NCBI RefSeq assembly: GCF_003284935.1
Contig: NZ_QMEV01000008.1
Coordinates: forward strand, 1-64,000
Length of the DNA stretch: 64,000 nt
Source: Mycobacterium colombiense
Lineage (GTDB): Bacteria > Actinomycetota > Actinomycetes > Mycobacteriales > Mycobacteriaceae
Direction: 5' to 3'
Below are positions 19,170 to 30,394 of this stretch, piece after piece; within the stretch, counting starts at the first letter, position 1, and each line of letters begins with the position of its first letter. The notes under the pieces were generated by a model. The model saw only the letters and a list, made by a program, of their open reading frames with translations, ran no database searches and was not told where the DNA came from. The translations under genes were made by a program, and so were the position numbers.

Positions 19170-21293
19170 GTGGTAGTGACCGTCACCGACGAGCAGTTCG
19201 CCGCGCGGGCCCTGGTGCGCGACTGGGCCCGCAATTCGACGTCGGGGCCGGGCGGCACCGCGGCGATCCGCGACGTGGAGCAGGGCAAGTCCGACGCCTG
19301 GCGGCCCGTGTTCACCCGGCTGGCCGAGCTGGGCATCTTCGGCATCGCGATCCCGGAGGAATTCGGCGGGGCGGACGGCAGCATCGAAGACCTGTGCGCG
19401 ATCATCGAGGAAGCGGCGAAGGCGCTGATTCCCGGGCCGGTCGCCACGACCGCGCTGGCCACGCTGGTCGTCTCTGATCCCGAGTTGTTGGGGGCCCTCG
19501 CCTCGGGTGAGCGCTTCGCCGGGCTGGCGCTGGAAGGCGACATCGAGTTCGACGCCGCGACGTCGAAGGTCTCGGGCACGCTGCCGTTCGCGCTGGGCGT
19601 CGCCGACGGCGCCGTGCTGTTGGCGCCGGCCGACGGCAAGTGGCTGCTGATCGACACCGGCAGCGAGGGCGTGCAGCTCGAAGGCCTGCGGGCCACCGAC
19701 TTCTCCCAACCGTTGGCGCGCGTAACGCTGGACTCGGCGCCTGCCACGGTGGTGGCGGACCAGCGTGAGCGCGTCGAGGACCTGGCCGCGACGGTGCTGG
19801 CGGCCGAGGCGGCCGGCATCACCCGGTGGTCCCTGGAGACCGCCGTCGACTACGCCAAGGTCCGCGAGCAGTTCGGCAAGCCGATCGGCAGCTTCCAGGC
19901 CATCAAGCACATCTGCGCCGAGATGCTGTGCCGCGCCGAGCAGGCCGAGGTGGCCGCCGCCGATGCCGCGCGCGCGGCCGCCGAGGGCGACGCATCCCAG
20001 TTCTCCCTCGCCGCGGCCCTGGCGGCCAGCACCGGCATCGCGGCCGTGAAGGCCAGCGTCAAGGACTGCATCCAGGTCCTCGGCGGCATCGGCTGCACCT
20101 GGGAGCACGACGCGCATCTGTACCTGCGCCGGGCGCACGCCATCGGGCGCTTCCTGGGCGGGGCCGAGGCCTGGCTGCGGCGCATCACCGCGCTGACGCA
20201 GTCGGGCGTGCGGCGCCGCCTGGGGATCGACCTCACCGACGTCGAGGACCAGCGGGCGGAGATCGCCGCCGCCGTCGCCCAGATCGCCGAACTGCCCGAG
20301 GAGAAGCGGCAGGCGGCGCTGGCCGAGGCGGGTCTGCAGGCGCCGCACTGGCCGCCGCCGTATGGGCGCGGCGCGGGCCCGGCCGAGCAGCTGTTGATCG
20401 ATCAGGAGCTGGCCGCCGCCGGTGTGGTCCGGCCCGACCTCGTGATCGGCTGGTGGGCGGCGCCGACCATCCTCGAGCACGGCACCCCGGACCAGATCGA
20501 GCGCTTCGTGCCGGGCACCACGCGCGGCGAATTCCTTTGGTGCCAGCTGTTTTCCGAGCCCGGCGCCGGGTCGGACCTGGCCTCGCTGCGCACCAAGGCG
20601 GTCCGGACCGAGGGCGGCTGGAACCTGACCGGGCAGAAGGTGTGGACGTCGGCGGCACACAAGGCCAAGTGGGGCGTGTGCCTGGCCCGCACCGACCCCG
20701 ACGCGCCGAAACACAAAGGCATCACCTACTTCCTGGTGGAGATGAGCTCGCCGGGCATCGAGATCCGCCCGCTGCGCGAGATCACCGGCGATTCCTTGTT
20801 CAACGAGGTGTTCCTGGACAACGTGTTCGTCCCCGACGAGCTGGTGGTCGGCGAGGTGAACGACGGTTGGCGGCTGGCCCGCACCACGCTGGCCAACGAG
20901 CGCGTCGCGATGGCCAACGGAACGGCGCTGGGCAACCCGATGGAGGAACTGCTCGAGCTGCTGGGTGGGCTCGACCTCGACGCCGCGCAGCAAGACCGGT
21001 TGGGGCGGTTGATCATCGCCGCGCAGACCGGCGCGCTGCTGGACCAGCGGATCGCCCAGCTGGCCGTGGGTGGCCAGGACCCCGGTGCGCAGTCCAGCGT
21101 GCGCAAGCTCATCGGTGTCCGCTACCGCCAGGCCCTGGCCGAGTTCACCATGGACGTGTCCGCGGGCGGTGGCCTGGTGCACAACCAGGCGGTGTTCGAC
21201 TTCCTCAACACCCGCTGCCTGACCATCGCCGGCGGCACCGAGCAGATCCTGCTCACCGTCGCCGCGGAGCGACTCCTGGGGCTGCCCCGCTAG
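19170..21293 (+). CDS. fadE34: Two-domain acyl-CoA dehydrogenase FadE34 (ChsE3)
   Basis: Dehydrogenates the five-carbon cholesterol side-chain CoA ester (3-oxo-chol-4-en-24-oyl-CoA) in the beta-oxidation round before the last. The start at GTG 19170 was chosen because GGAGG sits 8 nt upstream; the product is 707 aa (711 in H37Rv). It is an internal fusion of two acyl-CoA dehydrogenase units. The first half (about 1-340) has YAKVREQFGKPIGSFQAIKH and GGIGCTWEHDAHLYLRRA. The second (about 345-707) has the FAD segment LFSEPGAGSDLASLRTKA, TGQKVWTS and the C-terminal TIAGGTEQI. It is probably a homodimer replacing the usual heterotetramer. Confidence 0.95.
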   Translation: MVVTVTDEQFAARALVRDWARNSTSGPGGTAAIRDVEQGKSDAWRPVFTRLAELGIFGIAIPEEFGGADGSIEDLCAIIEEAAKALIPGPVATTALATLVVSDPELLGALASGERFAGLALEGDIEFDAATSKVSGTLPFALGVADGAVLLAPADGKWLLIDTGSEGVQLEGLRATDFSQPLARVTLDSAPATVVADQRERVEDLAATVLAAEAAGITRWSLETAVDYAKVREQFGKPIGSFQAIKHICAEMLCRAEQAEVAAADAARAAAEGDASQFSLAAALAASTGIAAVKASVKDCIQVLGGIGCTWEHDAHLYLRRAHAIGRFLGGAEAWLRRITALTQSGVRRRLGIDLTDVEDQRAEIAAAVAQIAELPEEKRQAALAEAGLQAPHWPPPYGRGAGPAEQLLIDQELAAAGVVRPDLVIGWWAAPTILEHGTPDQIERFVPGTTRGEFLWCQLFSEPGAGSDLASLRTKAVRTEGGWNLTGQKVWTSAAHKAKWGVCLARTDPDAPKHKGITYFLVEMSSPGIEIRPLREITGDSLFNEVFLDNVFVPDELVVGEVNDGWRLARTTLANERVAMANGTALGNPMEELLELLGGLDLDAAQQDRLGRLIIAAQTGALLDQRIAQLAVGGQDPGAQSSVRKLIGVRYRQALAEFTMDVSAGGGLVHNQAVFDFLNTRCLTIAGGTEQILLTVAAERLLGLPR

Positions 21294-21360
21294 CGGTCAA
21301 CCGCTTCGCTGAGCCGGTCCCGTTCGCCGAGCCTGTCATTGAGCAGCCCGGCACCCGCAT

Positions 21361-21389
21361 TTTCGCTGCGGATTTCCAGGCTCGGCGCG
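21361..21389 (+). repeat. Direct repeat, left copy, flanking the first DUF559 gene
   Basis: A 29-bp sequence beginning TTTCGCTGCGGATTT and ending CAGGCTCGGCGCG. A second copy with 26 of 29 identical bases lies at 22347-22375, beyond the stop of the gene between them. Confidence 0.7.
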
Positions 21390-21419
21390 ATGTCGGTGCC
21401 TGGTGCCACGATGCGGTCC

Positions 21420-22292
21420 ATGTCAGGGATGTTTCTCGGCAGCGAAGCGATCGCGCGGGGAGTCGTGACGCGGCATGAACTACAGCGCTGGTATCGGCCT
21501 GTCTTTCCGGGGGTGTATGCCCAGAAGCGACAACAACTTTCGCTGCGGGACCGGACTGAAGGTGCCTGGTTGTGGTCGCGGCGTCGGGCGATCGTGGCGG
21601 GAGCCGCGGCGTCGGCGTTGCATGGTGCACAGTGGGTTGACGCCGATATCCCCGTCGAGCTGGTTTGGTCGAACACGCGGCCACCGCGCGGGATCGTCGC
21701 GCGTGAGCAGCTACTCGCCGACGACGAAGTCACCCGCATCGCGGGGTTGCCGGTCACCAGTCCCGCCCGGACGGCCTACGACCTGGGCCGGTATCTGCCG
21801 CGCGGGCGGGCGGTCGCGCGCCTCGACGCGTTGATGCGGGCGACCCCGTTTTCGGCGGAGGATGTGCTGCTGATTGCGAAGCGATACCCGGGCGCCCGCG
21901 GGATACGACGCCTGCTGTCGGTCTTGCCCCTGGTGGACGGCGGTGCCGCATCACCGAAAGAGACGTGGCTGCGGTTGCTGTTCATCAATGCGGGGCTGCC
22001 CGTCCCGGCCACGCAGATACCGGTGGTCGACGGCTATCGGTATCTGGCGATGCTCGATATGGGCTGGCCGGAGCTCGGCGTGGCTGCGGAGTATGACGGC
22101 GACCAACACCGCACCGATCGGCGTCAGCACGTCAAGGACCAGTGGCGACTCCGAAAGCTCGCCGAATTGGGCTGGGTCATCATTCGCGTGATCGCTGAGG
22201 ACGACCCGGGCGATGTCATCGAGCGTGCCAGGCGGGCGCTGCTGGCCAGAGGTTGGCGCCCGCACGGGAAGGCAGTCCGGCGGGCGGGGTGA
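21420..22292 (+). CDS. AbiEi-type winged-helix plus DUF559 (Vsr-like) nuclease-domain protein, copy 1
   Basis: 290 aa from ATG 21420 (MSGMFLGSEAIARG); ATG 21429 is also possible. The N-terminal region looks like the winged-helix domain of AbiEi antitoxins (GVVTRHELQRWYRPVFPGVY). The middle region has LPVTSPARTAYDLG. The C-terminal domain carries the DUF559/Vsr-type PD-(D/E)XK pattern LDMGWPELGVAAEYDGDQHR...LGWVIIRV. About half of the residues match the paralogue at 55666-56514 by eye. It lies between fadE34 and the Rv3572 homologue, where H37Rv has no such gene, and is flanked by 29-bp direct repeats. Activity is not known; a DNA nuclease is the best inference. Confidence 0.8.
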   Translation: MSGMFLGSEAIARGVVTRHELQRWYRPVFPGVYAQKRQQLSLRDRTEGAWLWSRRRAIVAGAAASALHGAQWVDADIPVELVWSNTRPPRGIVAREQLLADDEVTRIAGLPVTSPARTAYDLGRYLPRGRAVARLDALMRATPFSAEDVLLIAKRYPGARGIRRLLSVLPLVDGGAASPKETWLRLLFINAGLPVPATQIPVVDGYRYLAMLDMGWPELGVAAEYDGDQHRTDRRQHVKDQWRLRKLAELGWVIIRVIAEDDPGDVIERARRALLARGWRPHGKAVRRAG

Positions 22293-22346
22293 CCGCCAGT
22301 CGGGACGCGTCGCCCAACCTGTAATTTCGCAGGCCGTCACTCGCAG

Positions 22347-22375
22347 TTTCTCTGCGCATTTGCAGGCTCGGCGCG
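22347..22375 (+). repeat. Direct repeat, right copy, flanking the first DUF559 gene
   Basis: 29-bp copy of 21361-21389 with three single-base differences (positions 5, 11 and 16 of the repeat). It lies 54 bp after the DUF559 gene stop and 7 bp from the end of the convergent Rv3572 homologue. Confidence 0.7.
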
Positions 22376-22382
22376 GCCCGGG

Positions 22383-22916
22383 TCAGGAGAAGGTGGTCTG
22401 CGCGCAGGTGCTCGGGGAGGTGATGTTGACCCCGGAGTAGACCACCTGAATGTGGGTGCACGCGATGACGTTGTTGTCGGTCTTGGGCTGACCCGTCTGC
22501 CAATCGGTCGAGTCGATGCGCCCGTTCGTCTGGTACTTCTCCGGGGGGCCCTCGCCCATGTAGATGGTGGTGATCTCGTCGGAACCCATCGACTTCATCA
22601 CCCGCTCGTACTGGCCGTTGGCGTGCGCGTCGAGGTAAGCCAACCGGTTCGAGGACCGGATCTCGGTGGTCTGCCGGGCCCACAGGCCGGGCGGGAAGCC
22701 GGTCACCCCGTCGGGCGTCAGCATGTCCGCCCCGGCGGTGAAGTCGCAGTGACCGTCGGCCTTGAAGCAATTGAGGACGGCCCGCGTCTCCAGCTGGTTG
22801 GGCCCGTCCAGCGGGAACAGGGTAGTGGCGGTGTTGCTCGCCGCCGCGCACACCCCGGCGGGCGCGAGCATCGGCAGCACTGCGACGACTGCGAATCCCG
22901 ATACCAGCCGCATCAT
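22383..22916 (-). CDS. Secreted protein of unknown function (Rv3572 homologue)
   Basis: 177 aa, starting MMRLVSGFAVVAVLPMLAPAGVCA, a clear signal peptide with likely cleavage at about residue 25. The mature protein is about 150 residues and has paired Cys (VLNCFKADGHCDF, IACTH...STCAQ) suggesting two disulfides, and no lipobox. It lies just downstream of kshB on the same strand after 52 bp, so it may be co-transcribed with it under KstR control. No enzymatic motif is recognised. Confidence 0.85.
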   Translation of the reverse strand: MMRLVSGFAVVAVLPMLAPAGVCAAASNTATTLFPLDGPNQLETRAVLNCFKADGHCDFTAGADMLTPDGVTGFPPGLWARQTTEIRSSNRLAYLDAHANGQYERVMKSMGSDEITTIYMGEGPPEKYQTNGRIDSTDWQTGQPKTDNNVIACTHIQVVYSGVNITSPSTCAQTTFS

Positions 22917-22968
22917 CGATGCTCCCTTTCCCGGTTTGCTGACCCCAAGGCTGAACTTAACCCCGCGA

Positions 22969-24051
22969 CTACTCGTCGTAGGTGACTTCTACCGAATCAG
23001 ATTCCGGGTGAGATTGACAGGCCAGAATCAGGCCCTCGTCCAGATCCTGCTGCTCGAGCACGTCGTTGACCTCCATGCTCACGTTGCCGCCTTTCAAGGT
23101 GCACGCGCACGCACCGCAGTGACCCTCGCGGCAGGAGAAGGGCGCGTCGAGGCCCTTGGCCAGCAGGACGTCGAGCAGCTTGGCGTTGCGCGGCCACGAC
23201 ACGGTGTGCGTCTCGCCGTCCAGCTCCACCACCGCGGTCGCCGGCGGCTCGTCACCTTCGGCGGTGTCCTCGATCTTCACCGCCGCGAACGGGTCGGAGT
23301 CCAGCGACTTGAACACCTCGATATGTATCTGTGCCGCAGGCACTTTCAGCGTTTCCAGGGCCTGTCTCGCCGAATCCATGAAGGCGCCCGGGCCGCAGAT
23401 GTACACGGGCCGATCCGTGTAGGGGGCGGCCAGCTTGGCCAGCGCGGCCACGCTGGGCAGGCCCTGCAGCGATTCCAGCCAGTGCAGCACCGTGAGCCGG
23501 TCGGGGTACTTGGCCGACAGCTCGCGCAGCGCGTCGGAGAAGATCACCGACTTCTCGTCACGGTTGGCGTACACCAGCGTCACCTGCCCGCTGCCCTCGG
23601 CGAGCGCGGACTTGCAGATCGACATGATCGGGGTGATGCCGCTGCCCGCGGCCATCAGCAGGAAGTCGTCGCCCAGCGTCTTGGGCACGAAGTTGCCCGA
23701 CGGGGCCAGCACGTGGATCCGCATCCCCTTGTGGGCGTGGTCGCACAGCCAGTTGGACGCGTACCCGTCGGCGGTGCGCTTGACCGTGACCGTGAGCGCG
23801 TCGTCGGTGAACGGCGAGCTGCACAGCGAATAGCAGCGGGCGACCGAGCCGGTGCGCTCGCTGGGAACGCGCAGCGTCAAGAACTGGCCCGGCGCGTACC
23901 GTAGCCGCTCGGGCGGGATCTCGGGGTCACCCTCGTCGTCCGGTACCGCGAACACCAGCGACCGCGCGTCGTCGGTCTCGGCGACGACCTCGGCGACCTG
24001 CAGTTCAAGGACGTGGTCACCGAGTGGCTCGTCGGGAATCGCCTCGGTCAA
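22969..24051 (-). CDS. kshB: 3-ketosteroid 9-alpha-hydroxylase reductase KshB
   Basis: NADH-dependent reductase that passes electrons to the Rieske oxygenase KshA for 9-alpha-hydroxylation of androstadienedione, which opens ring B. The start at TTG 24051 (LTEAIPDEPLGDHVLELQ) follows a GGGAGGG RBS and gives 360 aa (358 in H37Rv); codons back to 24141 cross the operator. Domains are FAD-binding (RYAPGQFLTLRV, ARCYSLCSSP), NAD-binding (LMAAGSGITPIMSI, YICGPGAFMDSA), and a C-terminal plant-type 2Fe-2S ferredoxin domain with CREGHCGACAC and a distal Cys in LILACQSHP. kshA is not in this window. Confidence 0.96.
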   Translation of the reverse strand: MTEAIPDEPLGDHVLELQVAEVVAETDDARSLVFAVPDDEGDPEIPPERLRYAPGQFLTLRVPSERTGSVARCYSLCSSPFTDDALTVTVKRTADGYASNWLCDHAHKGMRIHVLAPSGNFVPKTLGDDFLLMAAGSGITPIMSICKSALAEGSGQVTLVYANRDEKSVIFSDALRELSAKYPDRLTVLHWLESLQGLPSVAALAKLAAPYTDRPVYICGPGAFMDSARQALETLKVPAAQIHIEVFKSLDSDPFAAVKIEDTAEGDEPPATAVVELDGETHTVSWPRNAKLLDVLLAKGLDAPFSCREGHCGACACTLKGGNVSMEVNDVLEQQDLDEGLILACQSHPESDSVEVTYDE

Positions 24052-24077
24052 GGCCCGTCCCTCCCTTTCGTTGCAAC

Positions 24078-24091
24078 TAGAACATGTTACA
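24078..24091. promoter_or_regulatory. KstR operator, kshB side
   Basis: TAGAACATGTTACA fits TNNAACNNGTTNNA. It is 26 bp upstream of the kshB TTG and on the minus strand overlaps -10-like TAACAT. Confidence 0.85.
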
Positions 24092-24145
24092 GAAAAGCGG
24101 ATTCGTATCGCTACCAGCCGCAGGAATACCCTGCTCGACACAAAT

Positions 24146-24159
24146 CGGAACGTGTTCTA
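24146..24159. promoter_or_regulatory. KstR operator (one mismatch), hsaA side
   Basis: CGGAACGTGTTCTA fits the KstR consensus except the first base (C for T). It is followed by -10-like TAGTCT (24158-24163), the same arrangement GTTCTAGTCT seen at fadE34, and by an AGGAGG RBS (24195-24200) for hsaA. Confidence 0.75.
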
Positions 24160-24209
24160 GTCTCTGGTGTAAGTCCGCTGAGTAAGTCTGGCGCAGGAGG
24201 CAAACGTAA

Positions 24210-27171
<2,962 letters not shown>

Positions 27172-27182
27172 TTTTTCACGCC

Positions 27183-27749
27183 ATGACTGCCGCGCCGATC
27201 GACCCGCGCACGTTCCGCAGCGTGCTGGGCCAGTTCTGCACCGGGATCACCATCATCACCACGGTGCACGACGACGCCCCGGTCGGCTTCGCCTGCCAGT
27301 CGTTCGCGGCGCTGTCGCTGGATCCGCCGCTGGTGTTGTTCTGTCCCACCAAGGTGTCGCGGTCGTGGAAGGCCATCGAGGCCAGCGGCCGGTTCTGCGT
27401 CAACATGCTGACCGAGCAGCAAAAGCACGTCTCGGCCCGCTTCGGCTCCAAGGAGCCCGACAAGTTCGCCGGGATCGACTGGCACCCTTCCGAACTCGGG
27501 TCGCCGATCATCGACGGTTCACTGGCCTACATCGACTGCACGGTGGCCTCCGCGCACGACGGGGGCGATCACTTCGTGGTATTCGGCGCGGTGCAGTCGC
27601 TTTCGGAGGCTCCCAAGATCAAGCCGAGGCCGCTGCTGTTCTATCGCGGTGAATACACCGGCATCGAACCGGACAAGACGACACCGGCGCAGTGGCGCGA
27701 CGACCTGGAAGCGTTCCTGACCACCACCACCCAGGACACCTGGCTGTAG
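27183..27749 (+). CDS. hsaB: 3-HSA hydroxylase, flavin reductase component HsaB
   Basis: NADH:FMN reductase supplying reduced flavin to HsaA. 188 aa from ATG 27183, 11 nt after hsaC. Motifs of the flavin-reductase-like family are FCTGITIITT near the N-terminus, VGFACQSFAALSLDPPLVLF, KVSRSWKAIEASGRFCVNML and LLFYRGEY. It is the last gene of the hsaADCB operon here, because the next gene runs the other way. Confidence 0.95.
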   Translation: MTAAPIDPRTFRSVLGQFCTGITIITTVHDDAPVGFACQSFAALSLDPPLVLFCPTKVSRSWKAIEASGRFCVNMLTEQQKHVSARFGSKEPDKFAGIDWHPSELGSPIIDGSLAYIDCTVASAHDGGDHFVVFGAVQSLSEAPKIKPRPLLFYRGEYTGIEPDKTTPAQWRDDLEAFLTTTTQDTWL

Positions 27750-27756
27750 CGGCGCC

Positions 27757-28248
27757 CTACTTGTCGCGGCGGTCGGCCGACATGTCGACCGTGGGGGAGT
27801 TGTCCGCGATCGGCTGCTCCTGGCTCCACGCGGGGTCGCGTCCGGCGGTGTCCTCGCGTCCGGCGGTGTCCTCGCCGGCGGCGGCGTCCTTCTCGGCCTT
27901 GACCTTCGGGTCGAGGCTGTCGGCACGCTTGAACTGCTCGCCCAGCTGTTCACGCGAGGACGCGGCTTCTGCTTGATGCGTGGACGCCCGATCGTGCAGC
28001 CGGGCGGCTTCGGCCGCCTTGGCCTCGGCTTCGGCCTGCGCGGCACGGGCTTTCGCGGCCGTCTCGGCGGCCAGCGCCTCGCGGCGCTCGACCTTGGCGG
28101 TCTCCAACTTGGCTTGTTCGCGAATCCCCTCGGCCTCCCGCTCGCGGCGGCGCCGGGTAGCTCTGCGGGCGGCGATGGCGAGGCCGACGATCACGAGGAC
28201 CGCCACAACTGCGGCGATGATGATCCAGACGGTGTTGCTGGTGTGCAT
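27757..28248 (-). CDS. Membrane-anchored Ala-rich coiled-coil protein
   Basis: 163 aa. An N-terminal transmembrane helix (about residues 6-27, VWIIIAAVVAVLVIVGLAI) is followed by an Arg cluster, a long Ala/Glu/Arg/Lys-rich coiled coil (about 35-110) and an acidic, polar tail with the near-duplicate GEDTAGREDTAGRD. The topology suggests a cytoplasmic coiled coil tethered to the membrane. It is convergent with hsaB (7 bp) and divergent from nat, so it separates nat from the hsa operon. Function unknown. Confidence 0.75.
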   Translation of the reverse strand: MHTSNTVWIIIAAVVAVLVIVGLAIAARRATRRRREREAEGIREQAKLETAKVERREALAAETAAKARAAQAEAEAKAAEAARLHDRASTHQAEAASSREQLGEQFKRADSLDPKVKAEKDAAAGEDTAGREDTAGRDPAWSQEQPIADNSPTVDMSADRRDK

Positions 28249-28378
28249 GATGGACTCCGTTGTCGATATACCGAAGCGCTAAGGCCCCGTTGGCGGGTTG
28301 CCGTATTCGACAGGAATGAAACAACCCCAAGGCCACACCCGCTGCCGTCGCGCGACCGCAGGGCCGGAGAATGGTGTC

Positions 28379-29209
28379 ATGACGCTGGACCTCACCGGGT
28401 ACTTCGACCGCATCCACTACGACGGCCCGGCCGAGCCGAACCTCGAGGTGCTGCAGGCGCTCATGACCGCACACGTCGGCTCGATCCCGTTCGAGAACCT
28501 CGATCCCCTGATGGGCGTGCCGGTCGACGACCTGAGCCCGCAAGCCGTCACCGACAAGCTGGTCCGCCGGCGCCGCGGCGGCTACTGCTACGAGCAGAAC
28601 GGCCTGCTGGGCTACGCGCTGGTGGAAATAGGTTTCCGGGTGCGGCGGTTGGCGGGCCGGGTGGTGTGGATGCAGCCCGCCGACACCCCGCTGGGTGCCC
28701 AGACGCACACGACGCTGGCGGTGACGTTCCCGGGTTCGCAGGGTTCGTTCCTGGTCGACGTCGGCTTCGGTGGCCAGACGCTGACCTCTCCCATCCGCTT
28801 GCAGACCGGCAACGCCCAGCAGACCACGCACGAGCCGTACCGGCTGAACGACCGCGGCGACGGTCTGGTCCTGCAAGCCCTGGTCCGAGACGCGTGGCAA
28901 CCGTTGTACGTCTTCGGCACCCAGACCGTGCCCCAGATCGACCTGCGGGTGGGCAGTTGGTACGTCTCGACGCACCCGCAGTCGACATTCGTGACGGGCC
29001 TGATGGTCGCGCTGACCACCGACGACGCCCGCTACAACCTGGCCGGCCGGAATCTGACGATCCACCGCGCCGACGGCAGCGAGAAGATCCGCCTCGATGA
29101 CGCGGCGGCGGTCATCGACGTGCTCGGTGAGCGGTTCGGCATCGACGTGGCGGGCATCGGCGAGCGGGGCGCGGTCGAGGCGCGCATCGCGCAGGTGCTC
29201 GACGCCTAG
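28379..29209 (+). CDS. nat: Arylamine N-acetyltransferase
   Basis: Acyl-CoA-dependent N-acetyltransferase; in mycobacteria it also uses propionyl-CoA and is linked to cholesterol breakdown. 276 aa from ATG 28379, with the catalytic triad exactly placed: Cys70 (RRRGGYCYEQNG), His110 (AQTHTTL) and Asp127 (LVDVGFGGQ). In H37Rv nat follows hsaB on the same strand; here a gene of opposite orientation intervenes, so nat needs its own promoter in 28249-28378, which could not be identified with confidence. Confidence 0.95.
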   Translation: MTLDLTGYFDRIHYDGPAEPNLEVLQALMTAHVGSIPFENLDPLMGVPVDDLSPQAVTDKLVRRRRGGYCYEQNGLLGYALVEIGFRVRRLAGRVVWMQPADTPLGAQTHTTLAVTFPGSQGSFLVDVGFGGQTLTSPIRLQTGNAQQTTHEPYRLNDRGDGLVLQALVRDAWQPLYVFGTQTVPQIDLRVGSWYVSTHPQSTFVTGLMVALTTDDARYNLAGRNLTIHRADGSEKIRLDDAAAVIDVLGERFGIDVAGIGERGAVEARIAQVLDA

Positions 29210-29227
29210 CCTCCTCGCGCGCTTGGG

Positions 29228-30394
29228 CTAGCGCGCCGCGAGCCAGGGCCCGAGGCGCCGGACCGCTTCCTCGATGTCGTTGGTCGGCCCCGCGAAGGAC
29301 AGCCGCACGAACGAATTCCCACGCGCGGTGTCGAAGTCGATGCCCGGCGCGATCGCAACGCCGGTCTGCGCCAACAGCTTCGAACAGAATTCCATCGAGT
29401 CGTCGGTGAACTCCGAGACGTCGGCGTACACGTAGAAGGCACCATCGGTGGGGGCCAACCGCTTGACGCCGATGCTGCGCAGCCCGTCGAGCACCAGTTT
29501 GCGGTTGGTCGCGTAGTGGTGCAGGTGACCGTCGGCTTCGGCCGTCGCCTCCGGGGTGAAGGCGGCCACCGCGGCGAGTTGCGACAGCACGGGCGGGCAG
29601 ATGGTGAAGTTTCCGGTCAGGCAATCCACCGCGCGGCGCAGCTCCGGCGGCACCAGCAGCCAGCCCAGCCGCCAGCCCGTCATGGCGTAATACTTCGAAA
29701 AGCTGTTGACCACCACGGCGTTTCGCGATGTCTGCCACGCGCAACTGGTCTGCGGTGCGCCCTCGTAGACCAGGCCGTGGTACACCTCATCGCTGATCAG
29801 TCGCGCTCCAGACGCGTCACACCAGGAAGCGATGGCGGCCAGCTCCGCCGGCTCGATGACGGTTCCGGTCGGATTGGCGGGGCTGGCCACGATGACGCCC
29901 TGCACCGGCGGGTCGAGTTCGGCGAGCATCTGCGCGGTCGGCTGGAAACGGGTCTGCGGTCCGCAGGGGATCTCGACCACCTCGCAGCCCAAGGCGGACA
30001 AGATGTTTCGGTAGCACGGGTAGCCGGGGCTGGCCAGCGCCACCCGGTCGCCGACGTCGAAGCAGGCCAGGAACGTGAGCAGGAAACCGCCCGAGGAGCC
30101 GGTGGTGATCACGACCGCGTCCGGTTCGACGTCCAGGCCGTGCTGGCGCCGGTAGTCCGCGGCGATCGCGGCACGCAGTTCGGGGGTGCCCAACGACACG
30201 GAGTAACCCAGCTCGTTGGAATGCACCGCCGCCGCCGCGGCGGCCCGCACCGGCTCGGGTGCGCCCACGCTGGGCTGGCCCGCCGACAGGTTGACCAAGT
30301 CGCCGTGGCTGCGCTGGCGTTCCGCGGCGGCCAGCCACACATCCATCACATAGAACGGTGGGATGCCGGCGCGCAGCGAGACACGGTCGGTCAC
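29228..30394 (-). CDS. aspB: PLP-dependent class I/II aminotransferase
   Basis: 388-aa fold-type I aminotransferase, the same length as Rv3565. Landmarks are GQPSVGAPEPV at the N-terminus, ANPTGTVIEP (Asn for the PLP ring), ISDEVYHGLVY (Asp for the PLP nitrogen), the lysine loop NSFSKYYAMTGWRLGW and FVRLSFAG with the carboxylate-binding Arg. Substrate is not determined by sequence. It starts with a GTG overlapping the fadE33 stop (GTGA), so it is the last gene of the fadD3-fadE31-fadE32-fadE33-aspB transcript. Confidence 0.92.
   Translation of the reverse strand: MTDRVSLRAGIPPFYVMDVWLAAAERQRSHGDLVNLSAGQPSVGAPEPVRAAAAAAVHSNELGYSVSLGTPELRAAIAADYRRQHGLDVEPDAVVITTGSSGGFLLTFLACFDVGDRVALASPGYPCYRNILSALGCEVVEIPCGPQTRFQPTAQMLAELDPPVQGVIVASPANPTGTVIEPAELAAIASWCDASGARLISDEVYHGLVYEGAPQTSCAWQTSRNAVVVNSFSKYYAMTGWRLGWLLVPPELRRAVDCLTGNFTICPPVLSQLAAVAAFTPEATAEADGHLHHYATNRKLVLDGLRSIGVKRLAPTDGAFYVYADVSEFTDDSMEFCSKLLAQTGVAIAPGIDFDTARGNSFVRLSFAGPTNDIEEAVRRLGPWLAAR

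Noticed and set aside
19137-21182. 681-codon minus-strand frame opposite fadE34
   Set aside because: Shadow frame: Arg/Gly/His-rich, no domain recognised, and fadE34 on the other strand is a clear orthologue.
21420-22292. Type IV toxin-antitoxin system (AbiEi antitoxin with toxin partner)
   Set aside because: The N-terminus resembles the AbiEi winged helix, but no AbiEii-like nucleotidyltransferase is adjacent at either locus, so a complete toxin-antitoxin pair is not supported.
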